From positions 2,237,502 through 2,301,501 of the forward strand of contig NC_087393.1 of NCBI RefSeq assembly GCF_963675165.1: a stretch of 64,000 nt of DNA, in the 5' to 3' direction. The position numbers and the translations under genes are program-made. The notes below the pieces were generated by a model. It saw nothing but the letters and a program-made list of their open reading frames with translations. It was not told where the DNA came from and ran no database searches. This document shows, piece after piece, positions 1 to 12,400 of the stretch (positions are counted from its first letter, which is position 1; every line of letters begins with the position of its first letter). The DNA comes from Halichondria panicea. Taxonomy: Eukaryota > Porifera > Demospongiae > Suberitida > Halichondriidae.

Positions 1-760
1 TGTCATTACGTGGGCGTACCGCACGCTAGTGGTGCTATGAATATCATTAACTACTGGGGGGGGGGGTTAGGGCACATAGGTACAGTACAGCAGAGGAAAA
101 GGCTCGTCCACATCAAAGGCTCGTGGGAGGAGCCCAACAAACCACAACAACCATGAATGTCATTACGTGGGCGTACCACACACTAGTGGTGCTATGAATA
201 TCATTAACTACTGGGGGGGGGGTTAGGGCACATAGGTACAGTACAGCAGAGGAAAAGGCTCGTCCCCATCAAAGGCTCGTGGGAGGAGCCCAACAAACCA
301 CAACAACCATGAATGTCATTATGTGGGCGTACCACACGCTAGTGGTGCTATGAATATCATTAACTACTGGGGGGGGGGGGGGGGTTAGGGCACATAGGTA
401 CAGTACAGCAGAGGAAAAGGCTCGTCCACATCAAAGGCTCGTGGGAGGAGCCCAACAAACCACAACAACCATGAATGTCATTATGTGGGCGTACCGCACG
501 CTAGTGGTGCTATGAATATAATTAACTACTGGGGGGGGTTAGGGCACATAGGTACAGTACAGCAGAGGAAAAGGCTCGTCCACATCAAAGGCTCGTGGGA
601 GGAGCCCAACAAACCACAACAACCATGAATATCAATATGTGGGCGTAATGCACGCGTGTGGTGCTATGAATATCATTAACAACTGGGGGTTAGGGTACAG
701 TACAGTACTGCAGTCAAGGCGACGCCAAAAAGAGGCTCACACAATGTAGGAGGAGCCACA
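1..760. repeat. ~157-bp tandem satellite, 4-5 units
   Basis: Units begin near 1, 158, 314, 476 and 630 (spacings 157, 156, 162, 154). Each carries a conserved GTGGGCGTAC-type start, a run of G followed by TTAGGG, and an AGGAGCCCAACAAACCACAA end. The units differ mainly in the length of the G run (about 8 to 16). The last unit is degraded and changes after about 700 into a different sequence with two AAAAAGAGGC blocks. The array may continue left of the window. Confidence 0.9.
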
Positions 761-2177
761 AAAGGCATGCACATGACGCCTCCGCCAAAAAGAGGCCACA
801 TATCGTTAGGGCATCACAATGCTGCCTCCCCAACCACTATTTAATGGTGCAATGACACAAACCTGAATCACTCTCCAGATCTGTCTCAAAATCGTCATCA
901 CTGGGCTCGTCATGGTCATAACAGACTTCCTGGTCCTCCTCAAGCTCTCTGACAGTGTGCTCAAGCTCGCTGACAGTGTCAAGGAGTCCAATCAGCTCCA
1001 TTTGGATTCAAAAGTTTTGAAAAATAACCCTTTCCTTGCCATTCGTGAAATCTGGAACAGGAGCGTCTTTAGGTCGATCAATTAGTGTGGATCCGGCCTC
1101 ACCACGCCTCCAAGTCATTCTATTAGTCTAGATCCGGCTAGCAATTCTAGCTGGGACTCCCAGTTCTAGCTCCTTTTGTTTAGCGTGTCAGAGACTGGGA
1201 GAAGATGATTGGCACTCCCTGGCTCCTTTGGATGTACAGCTGTCCAGATCCCTAGAACATACCCTCCATTCTGACGAGTTATCAGTGCATAGGGTGCTTA
1301 CTAGATTCTTGCCAGCCAGTACAGTTCAAGCTACACACAGCACCGCTCAACTATTCTCTACCCCATTATCTAGCTAAATCTGGTCCAACTAGACAGCAGA
1401 CACAGCTAGTTAATTCAGTAAAGCCAGGGGTAGCCCTACTTCTACGGTTGTTCAGTACCCACGGTAACAATTCCTCTGGGCTGGGCTAACTAGTTGAGCC
1501 ACGCCTCCCAATTCTCAAGGCTAGGTACATGTCTCTGTCTAGCTGCTTCTTCAGCTTCTTGCTCAGTTTTGTGGCTTAGAGAAAGGCCAGCTACTCAGGG
1601 GGAAGAGTCCAGATGAAAGTCTGGCAGCCAGGTGACGTCCAAACGGTCAGTTATTCTTTCCACCAACTTTTTAATCTAGTCTAGTCCTGCTTGCACTGCT
1701 ACTACTACTGCTGCCTACTGCTGCTACTCTTCCTAGCTAGTCAAAGGTTTCTTTTTTTTTTTTTTTTTTTTTTATAACTACATATGCACAAAGAGACATC
1801 AAAGCTTACATCAAAGGACACAGATTTTTAGCCTACTTGACTGATAAGGCGGTTACCTAGACTACAGTTTGTTTGTCAGGGAGGAGCTCACATACAACTT
1901 CATCTAATTCATCATAACGATTCCTTACCCATTGTTGTAATTTCTACAACAGATTGCCAAGGAAAGAGATATACAGTGTAAAACAGTGGTGTAGAAAGAT
2001 GTTTTGACAAAGGGGGCTAGTGATTTGCTATGAACATGACCTGCATGTATTGAAGAAAAACTTATAGCACCGTACATGAAAATTACGTCTTTGACTTAAT
2101 TGATTGTGTATATGTATGTACATGCAATTAATTCAGCTAGATCTTTGATCAGGTATTGTGGAACATAATTATACTAC
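761..2177. other. Gene-free stretch left of paralogue B
   Basis: No exon with recognisable domain homology and paired splice sites was found here. It holds CTG/ACT-rich low-complexity sequence near 1690-1735, a long T tract near 1748-1773, and from about 1978 the leftmost copy of the intron unit that is tandemly repeated with the CCP exons. Nothing here resembles the LDLa, Ig or C-terminal exons that follow the CCPs in gene A. Confidence 0.6.
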
Positions 2178-3450
2178 CTTCACAAGCTGGTGTTGTTCCA
2201 TTGAATTTTCCCACTGTCATATTCCCACCAACACAAGTCCTAATTGTCTTATCACCAATCAGAAAGAATCCTACGTCACAGCTGAAATAAGCCTCCGTTC
2301 CAAAACTAAAGGTACCCGTAGCGTTATTGTTTGTGCTGTAGGACACCATTCCATTTTCAGGTGCTGGCAGAGTCTCACAGGTAATAGCTGCATGTAGAAT
2401 TAGGTACATGTATGCAGTGTATACAGTCTGTGGCGTAGGAAGATGTTTTGACAAAAAGAGGCTAGTGATTTTATTACCAACATGACTGTATAAGAAAAGT
2501 CTTACAGCACCGTACAAAAAACGATGCCTTTGATATGCTCGTGTACATATGCAATAGATCTTCGGTCACGTATTGTGTATAGCGGGTAATTTTCGGGGGA
2601 CAAAATTTTCGTGCTTCAGCAATATTAAGACATTTCGTGGGTAATATTTTCGTGGTTGGAGCTTGCACTGCAGGTAAAGGTAGGCAAGGTCGCTTCATTC
2701 ATGGGTAAAATATTCGTGGTCAGACCTCCAACCACAAAAACGACGAATATTTTGCCCTACGAAAATTACACGCTATACGGCAGTAGAACATAATACCTTC
2801 ACAAGCTGATGCTGTTCCATTGAATTCTCCCACTGTCATATTCCCATCACCGCAAGACCTTGTCTCACTACCAACTGGAGAGAACCCTACGTCACAGCTG
2901 AAATAAGCCTCCGTTCCAAAACTAAAGGTACCCATAGTGTTATTATTTGTACTGTAGGACACCGTTCCATTCTCAGGTGCTGGCAGAGTCTCACAGGTAA
3001 TAGCTGCATGTAGAATTAAGGACACAATGCAGTAATACAGTCGCGTAGAAAGATGTTTTGACTAAGGGGGGGCTAGTGATTGTTATCAACGTGACCTGCA
3101 TGTATTGAAGAAAAACTTACAGCATGGTATACATGAAAACTACGTCTTTGATATATGCAACTAGATCTTCGGTCGGGTATTGTGAACATAGTTATAATAC
3201 CTTCACAAGCTGGTGTTGTTCCATTGAATTCTCCCACTGTCATAGTGCCATCGCCACAAGTCCTTGTCTCGCTACCAACCAGAGAGAACCCTACGTCACA
3301 GCTGAAATAAGCCTCCGTTTCAAAACTAAAGGTATCCATAATGTTACTATCTGTGCTATAGGACACCGTTCCATTCTCAGGTGCTGGCAGAGTCTCACAG
3401 GTAATAGCTGCATGTAGAATTAAGGTCATTCATGCATGCAGTGTATATAG
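1978..3450 (-). repeat. Tandem duplication of CCP exon plus intron
   Basis: Three adjacent CCP exons (starts 3407, 3003, 2387 on the minus strand) and their introns are copies of one unit of about 404 bp. The introns share a block with AGATGTTTTGAC and GCTAGTGATT, seen near 1998, 2438, 3050 and 3468. The middle interval is 616 bp because an inverted-repeat element of about 200 bp (2578-2780) is inserted there. Encoded CCPs are nearly identical (ITCETLPAPENG start, FSFGTEAYFSCDVGF core). Gene A has a single copy of this exon (38471-38677). Confidence 0.88.
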
Positions 3451-6400
3451 TATATAGTGGCGTGGAAGATGTTTTGACAAATGGGGGCTATAGTGATTTG
3501 GATTTGGAACTGTGTATGCATTGCCTATATTAATGTATAATTAGCGATCAGAACTTGATAATTACATATATATCCTTTACTGTCTTACGTTTGCACACTG
3601 GAGCCTCTGTATCAAACACTCCCATGGAGCTGCTGCCATTGCCAACACACACACTGACTGGTTCACCAATGAGAGCAAACCCAAATGAGCAGCTAAAGTT
3701 TGCCTCCGCCCCAAAACTGAACGTATCTATTAAAACTTCCCGTATACTGTATTCAACAATTCCATTGTCCGGGGCTTCTAGTGCTGGGCATCTTATAGCT
3801 GTGCACAAATAGATCCGAATTATAGATGGAGAGTACGAAATGATTGTCATAATAGCCGAATAATAAGTATACATGCATACAGATAATTTTTATGGCATGA
3901 CATAATTATCTACAGGCACATGCAGGTATATAGTATGACATGCACACATCATTGATACCGTATAGCGGGAAATTTTGCGGGTGCAAATTTTTGCTATTTG
4001 GCTCAGCAGAAATTTCCGTGGGTTCTAATATTCGCGATTTAATTTCAGGAAACCACACCCACCAATAGCTTTGCATGTGAAATACCGGTGCGTGAGAGTG
4101 TATCTCTGTTTTAATTTTCACATCAACTGTCTGCCCTCGAAAAACGCGAAAGTTTTCACCTCACGAAATTTCCCGCTGTTTTACGATTGTTTCGAGGCGA
4201 GTTATTCTTGTAGCAGGTTTGGATCCACAGTAGAGATAGAAAAGTTAGATACCAGAACCATAGGTCGCCAGTTATACTTATGAGCCAAGCATAAATAGTA
4301 GTTTCTTGTGGGGTACTGAATCGTACGGTGGCCGAGAAGCCTCCGCCTCCGCCTACCGCCACAATGAACCTTGCGCGCTTCAATTCTAAGCGCGCGGATG
4401 TTTTGTTAACCGCACACGCTTAATTCTAAACACTCGCGGTAAACACATTAAGCGCGCGCGCGGTTGTTCCTGATGTCCGCGTGCGGTAGGAGACACACAG
4501 CGCGCGGTTGAACTAGACTTCTACAAGCTACGTTTATGAGTTTTTCCTGCTATTTCTTATAATATTATAAGACTGATATCTTCTAAGTTTACGTATAAAT
4601 ACACAGTCCTTTAATGTGTGACCACAATGAGCTTTTATGGTATGAGGATAGCAATCGAAACCATCTTCCATATATAGTCCTACGTAGTCTACACCTACCA
4701 TTGCAGTGAGGTTCAGCACCATTCCACTGTCCTACAGTGTTGACTACATCGCCGAGACACACCCTCAGAACATCACCTCGTTCCAGTCCCAGGCCAAGGT
4801 TGCAAGTGTACTTAGCCTCAGTGCCAAGCGGGAAAGGGGGTGGTTGGTTAATGGAATATGTGATTGTTCCGTTTTCAGGCTCAGAGAGTTCGGGACATAC
4901 CACCGTTTCAGCTGAAAGCAAAGTCATACATACAAGCATTAGCTTAAATGATAATTAAGAAAACTGTTGCTTCAAAAATCATACAAGTCAGTGCATGAGA
5001 CAACTATATAGCGATCATGCACACTCTCAACATATTTTTTATGCTAGTAAAAACTCTGCTAGTAAAAACTCTACTGTGGACACGTAATGCTCACCCTCAT
5101 TGTCAATAATAGTGATAGTTGTGACATCAGTGTCTCCCCCAGATGAAAACTCTCCTCGAGTTGAGAGTATAGAAGCAACCACAATAATTACCTCATCAAT
5201 CTCAATGGGTACATCTTGAAGTATAGAGACATTTACAAAGAACTTGGTGCCTGGTCCAGAACCAGCCTCAAAGGTCAATGTGGTTCCAAAGCTCAAGTAG
5301 TCTTCCCCAACTATAATTATGTGAGAATGATAAAGCTATGCTATACACATACGTATATTTAGTTTAATCAAAACATTTGCGTGTGCTGTGTACAGTTTTC
5401 AAACTGCAAGATCTACGTCTGGTAAATCAATTTATGGAGGTACGTACTTATCTACAGTCGCACAATCTAGTATACAGTTGTGAGCAATACATGCAATCAG
5501 AGACGTATTGCGAATACAAAAATAACCTGCAAAAACACAATGGCTGCACATGTTTTAACAACAACAGTGATACACGTATACAGGAGTATCACCTTAAATA
5601 GTCATTCAGTATTAATTCCTATTATGCTTACTGGTAGCAAGTCTGTTGACTGGAACGAAAATTCCAAGCAAATTTGCCATCTGTGTTCCATCTTGAACAA
5701 GCACGTGAATTGGAAACGTGAGAGTTGATTGGACTAGCTCAACAGACAGCTGCACAATTGTATCATTCTCATCCACTGTAAAGTTGGTCTCAGTCAACAG
5801 GAAAACAGGTACTATATAAAAAAGAAATCATTCAAAAGAGAAAATAATGTCCTTACAAAAAAATACTGTTACAGTATAATTATATAGTTCATAACCTAGT
5901 AACACTGGTACAGACATAAACGATTGACGTTCAAATTTTAGCAGATTGGATTGTTAAGATGGTGTAGCTATACTTACATGTTTGTGAAGTTATTTGTTTT
6001 CATGCCAGGATTGTAATTTATAGCATTGTTGTGAACCAAGGTACAATATACACACTTTTGTTCATTACCATCGACATCCATAATAGTTCCCTCTACTAAG
6101 TCTTCTCCCACAGGGAATGCCAAACGAGCCAGAGGCATTGTGGTCAGCTGCAATATCAGAGTCTCATTCTCCTCCTCCACCAGTAGGTCCCGCAGAATGG
6201 TTACTTGAGCAGAAGAGGAGATGCCAGGACCAGAACCAGTATCAAATGTTAGGATGAGCGAAGCAGTAAAATCTCCATCTAATAAAAGTGATGGCCCATG
6301 ATAAAAGTGCATACTCACATTTACAGACAAGGATACTTCGTTCATGTATTTCAAGTATCACTCTCTCCTCTCTTCCCCATTTTCTCCCCAATCTCTCCCA

Positions 6401-9400
6401 TTTCCTCATTTAAAGTATACTTATGATTGATCGCTGCCGTGCAAAGCGATAAAAGCTCATTGATTTGATGTTATGTTTAGAGTATGTTAAATACATGTAC
6501 GTATAGCCTGGAGATAATCTTACCACTGATTTTAGCTGTTCCAATGTCATTAAGGACAATCTCCACTGGAAAGGGTAGAGTTCCCACAAGCAGTGACACA
6601 ACAATGGATTCAGCGAGCGTACTAGCAGTCTCAGTGACTGTGAATGAGCCTGGCGAATTAGTGATCTGGAACATTACTGCATAAACAAAACCACCACAGA
6701 AGGGGTTATGCATTGCAATACATATACGTACCCATGCAACCAAGCCACACAGGACTATTATTGTACTATATGAACAAACATTCAACTGCCTGCCAGTTTA
6801 TGTAAGTAAGCTGATATTAACTCACTCCTATGTTATACCGTATATATCTTCTAATTTATCGGACACTTTTAATTATCCCGGACACTCTTCTGAGCAATTT
6901 TTATTGTTCTAATACAATCCGGTGCTTATATTACATATCCGGATAATACCTTGAAAAGTTGAGTTACATTCCAAGCAACGTAGCTTTATAGCTGGCCAGT
7001 AAGAGTGCTGCAGTTAGATATAGCTTTGAGGATTAGCTATAGTCCAACTATTCAGTCGCACAGTAGGCCCTGATAAATTATGCTCAGAATAATTTTAGCA
7101 TAATAGGTGTCTAAGGGCAACAATGTCCATTTTTGGTAAAGATCATTACATTAAGTTTTGCATTAACGACGTTTCTCATGGCAAAAAATGGCTGAAGGTG
7201 AATATTATGTATGGATCAATTTAAGTTAGCAAGATACACTAAGAATTATGTCTTGTGTCAGTTGAGTGCTGGTTATCTTTATGTCACATTTTTGGGAACA
7301 ATCAGAATTTTTATGCGGGAATAATCGGATTTTTTAGGAGAATAATAGGCACATTCAAGAATTATAAGGAATAGGGTGAAAAAAGCATGATTTATCAGGG
7401 CCTATCGCACAGTCACTGTTCTATTAGCTCGCATGTATCTGCATGCTTGTTTTAATTATTCCGGACAGTTTGCATTCAGGCTCTATTCCAATTATACCCA
7501 GACAATTTCCCAAAATAATCATTTTTTGCTGTCCGATAAATTAGAATACGGTACTAACGGTGACCCTTCTATTGGCTATAGGTAGATCTGTTTTATTTCT
7601 CACCGTCCTCGTCCAAGATGATGACAGTGGCCATGATAAAGGTTGTGTTAACATTGGGATCAGGTGAGTCAGCTGTCACAATGAACATCTCGTCAAACTC
7701 AATCAGATTGTCATTAAAGACTTCTATCTGGATACACATCAGAGATCCTGGCCCGCCTTGAGCAGTGGCATTGAAAAACATTGAGGTGGTATTCACAAAA
7801 CTATAGTCTTCTGGTTCTGGAAGAAAAATAATTGTACTGTATACACGTATAATCTTATAAACCGAGAGATTAAATTTATGTTTTTAAATCCATGTTGCAC
7901 AGCGTACAAATTTTTCATTCCATACCTGTAGCATTTCCGTCTACTGTGACCAGACTCACAACCACATCTCTGGGTAAAAACCCCTCAGTGGCTATTTCCA
8001 GACAAACTGTTACATTCCCCACATCCTCTCTCACCAGGTACTCATCTTGGGTGAATTGAAAGTCAATGGCTGGGGAGGGGAAGAATCTAAATAAAACTCA
8101 CGTATACTGTATAGTGTTCAGCTATGTATAGTTAACGTCAATTACTGCAGAAGTTTCATGTGATGAATTAATTAAAAATACAGCCACAGCAAATAGGAAA
8201 GCAGTAATCCGATAAACTCTCATATCATCTTTTGTGCATGGTATATGTATACGTACTCAGATAAAAGACTCTTACCAACGCTTTCAATAATCTCTTGAAT
8301 TCTTCCTGGCTGCTCCCTGAGGATCAACAGAAGCATGATATACAGAAGCAGAAACTAGTAAAACCAGTAGGTTTGACATATGGATTGGCAGTGCGTTTGT
8401 AGGTATTTAGCACATGCATACATATAAGCCCTGATTTGGAATCTGACTAGTTTATTTCCTTTTTCGTGAACACATTATAATCCATAATGTTCTGATGATT
8501 GTATATTGTGAAAATTGCACATTTCACCGAACATAGAGGGATTTGTACCTAGTAGAGTAAGTCGCTAAACTCCGCCTAAACCATCAGACATCAAAGTGCG
8601 TTAGATAAACCAGGGGCTGATCCAGGGGGTGGTTTTGAGAGGCTAAAGCCCCCCTTTTGAAAAAATTACCTGCTAATCTGAGATTACAACAATTTTGCCA
8701 CCAACCTTGCTACTTACGGCATGCATCTGTAGACTCACTGACTAGCTTGAGAGATGCTAGACAACAGCCAGGTCTAGCTACTAAGAGTATAAAGTATCTA
8801 GGCTAGCTATAGACTATAGCTTATAGATCTACTTCAACAAAACATACTAATTTAAAGTGCATAGGTCAACTATTGCTCTCTGCGCAATGTTTGCAACTGC
8901 ATGCTAGAGTAAGTCGCCGAACTCCGGCAGACATCAAAGTGCGTCCGGTAAAAGGGCGTGTAATGCACAAACAAAACAAGATTAATTAGACACACTAACA
9001 GGTGGCCATGGGACTACTCTCCAGCGAAAACTTGGATAGGCCAAGTCGCTTCCAGTCCGAGCAGTGATCATTTGAAAAAAACTACCGAATAATTTGATTT
9101 GCGCCAGAACGTACTGATCCGCGTTTTTGCCAAACTACACAGCTAGAGTTAACTAACACAAGCTGAGTACAATCTAGATAGAGTGCAGTACAGAGTGGAT
9201 CAATTCCCAGAATCAGGCAACCCTGCATGCAAAGCGGAGCTACACTTGTTTCTTTGTTCACGTCTTTTTTTGTTTTCTAATATAATAGCGCTTATAGCTA
9301 TAGGCGCTATATATTAGCACTTATAGCTGGAATATTGCTGACTCAGCACTTTACAACCCTCACAAAGAAACAAGCCACCCTCGTACAGGGCTTTTCCCCT

Positions 9401-12400
9401 TTCTACTAGCCCCTCCCTTTCATTTTTCCACGATCCGCCCCTGTAAACGTCGTGTAAACGAACAAAAACAAACTAATTATACACACTCTAACAGATGGCC
9501 ATGTAAAACAATTAACCAACGAAAACTTGGATAGGCCAGGTCGCTTCCAGTCCGAACAGTGATCACTTGAACCCAATAAATTTCACCAGAAGTACTGATT
9601 CCTGGCCGTTTTAGCCCAATTACACAGCTATAGAGCTAGAGCTAACTGACACAAGCTGAGTAAAATCTAGACAGAATGCAGGGTGAAGCAATTTTAGAAT
9701 GGGAAGTGCAAAGCAGAATTAGAGCTGTTCTTTATGACCGTTAAAAGTGTTTTGTTTGGTGTTTGCCTTTTTTGTTTGTTCCTGTTTGCCGGTGCCAACC
9801 CTTAGCAAGTTTTCACATTATGACTATTTTTCAGCCAGATTATTGTCATGAGCACATATACGTACGTACATAGATACAAGCAATGCTAGTAAACTTATAT
9901 ACTACATACTTGCCTCTCTGTGCAGTTGAATATTACGTCTATAATAGTGATCAAGACGGGGTTGTTTGACATCTGATTCAATACAGCAAGCCCAATAGCA
10001 TTGTTAGTATAGTCTGTAGTAAAAAAATAATACAGTTATTGGCACAGGATATAGATTAGAATGCTGCAATACTTAATACCAAGGGCATATAAAAGAAGAG
10101 AGGGCATGCAACAATAAAAGAGCATGCATGATTGTGTATGAAATGCACTCATGCAAATTCACACGTTCATCCGTATGCATCCGCCCATGTTTGAATTCTG
10201 CTAGCTACGTGTACTGATATTGATACATGTACATGTAGTGGAGTTGCATTGCCCTCTCTTCCTTTATAAGCCCTTGGTGCGCATGCGCAAGCGAGGTATA
10301 TATGGTAGTGTGTGTCTGTGTCTCTGTGTAGACTGCTACAGCTGCTCAAGGATCAATGAATTTTAAGTAAGAGTTTCTATAGGCTTCTAGTAATGTTTTC
10401 TTGGATTTTAATTCGTGGATTTGCAAAATAGTACTTTGTTCTCGAGTTAGGCCTATGCCTACTTTTTCTTACTTGAAATGCCATTGCAGCCTTTTCAAAA
10501 GAGTGCGTAGTGTCCATGGAGTGTTGCTATACTCTACTTAGACTGCAGTGTCCATGGAGTGTTGCTATACTCTACTTAGACTGCAGTGTCCATGGAGTGT
10601 TGCTATACTCTACTTAGACAAGTAGAGTATAGCAACACTCCATGGACACTACGCACTCTTCTGAAAAGGCTGCAATGGCAATTGCATAGCTAATTACTAA
10701 GTCTTAGTAGTTAGCTATGCACTAGAATGCTAGCTATTGGTAGCTAGCTGCAAGGCTCTGCTACTACAAGCAGCTAGACTCGCTGACCAGTCCAATCTAG
10801 GGATTGGGACTGGTCAACTGCCAATCAACGAGTTGTTTTCATTACCGAAATCAGTAATGACCAATCACAGTGCAGAAGCAATGTTATGTGACATATTTCG
10901 CCCACATAATTCGTTGTAGTTGGGCTGGGTCTTATGTTGTGTTAGATAAACCACGGGACATAACCCACATTCACTTCATAGTTACGCAACTTTAGTTAAC
11001 CACACAAACCACACGATGATGTCATACAACTAATTAAAATTCCACTAGAACAACTCGATGATTGGCAGTTGACCATGCAGTCCTAATCCTTAGGATGGAC
11101 TGGCCAAGCAAGTCTATTAAACCGAGTATTAAGCCACTAGCAGGCTAGACTTTCGATCGTTTTTAACAACAATCATAGTCGATCATTACCCACTGGGTTG
11201 AGTTTCTCTGTTCTGCATGCAGCAAAATTTATAAAAATGTTTTATAAATGTGTATATAAAAGCTATTGCTATAAATAGTAGCTTTATGTTATGTAGCATT
11301 GACACCTCCACCAAGGCATCAGCACCCGCGGTGCTTTCATTATATAAGGAAATTGAGAACAGGCGAGTCCACATGCAGGATAAGGTTACTTCACTCACCG
11401 CATTGCACAGGCTGTATGTTCTCAGTAAAACGTCTTATTCGATGAGATCTTTCAAGAGTATGTCTTGCAAACCGAGGATTTCCTGTGGTAACATTATCTC
11501 CAATATCATCGCCCTCTATTCCGAGGCCGTCCAAGTCAATGGGGGGTGGTTCCAACTCATCGAGGGTTAGGGCCTCACCATTACCCTCAAGTGCCAGCCT
11601 CGAATGTGCAGCCAGGAGGATACTAGTGACATCTGCCTCGCGCGTAGCAGGGATTACAGCCTGTCAGCATGCATGCAAGGTTTGTTAGAAAATGCACTTA
11701 CACTTACATTACAATTATGATGGAAATGCTTATCGATACTGTATTAAGGTACAGTTCTTGCCAGTACGTAATGGTGGGGCGACAAAGCATTTGAGATAGA
11801 GGCATAATTGTTTCAAACAAAAATTAAGTATGATGGCTACCTCGGGTGGTGTATTTCCCAACTCTGGAATGGTAGTAAATGATGTGAAGAAGACAAGCAC
11901 TCCAGCTCTAGTTAATGGACCTGCATCAATTGAAGGAATAGTACTCTAGGGGTTGGTAGATGTGATCACCGTATAGCGGGTATATTTCGAGGGTATAAAT
12001 GTTCGTGGTTTTCGCGGAATAGGCATGAACCGCGAATTTAATATTGCATGCATGCATGCTGCAAAAAGGGCGCTATTTTCCACGATAATTAAATCTGCAA
12101 AAACCTTTCTAAAGGCATTTCTGCGAAAATTTATATACCCTCGAAATATACCCGCTATACGGTATAATTATGCTGGCCTAATAGGCATGCACCCTCAAAA
12201 TAATTATGTCATAGTAGTGCCACAATTCTTCATAGTGAAAGTCAATGTTGAGTAAACACCTCATGTAATTTGAGTAATGACCCTCAGTTAAAAATTAGAT
12301 ACATCCTGGGAAACAATTAAGTGCCTTAAGATCCCCTTTCACAATGGCTTCTATTTGCCAATATTAGTAATCAGTCAATTATCTGCAGATCAGGTGGCAC

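Noticed and set aside
1-640. Regularly spaced repeats as a CRISPR array
   Set aside because: The whole 157-bp unit is repeated with no unique spacers, and the context is eukaryotic; it is a satellite.
3124-3417. Open frames on the plus strand across the CCP exons (also 2158-2397)
   Set aside because: They are antisense shadows of the minus-strand sushi exons, whose cysteine pattern and splice sites are convincing.
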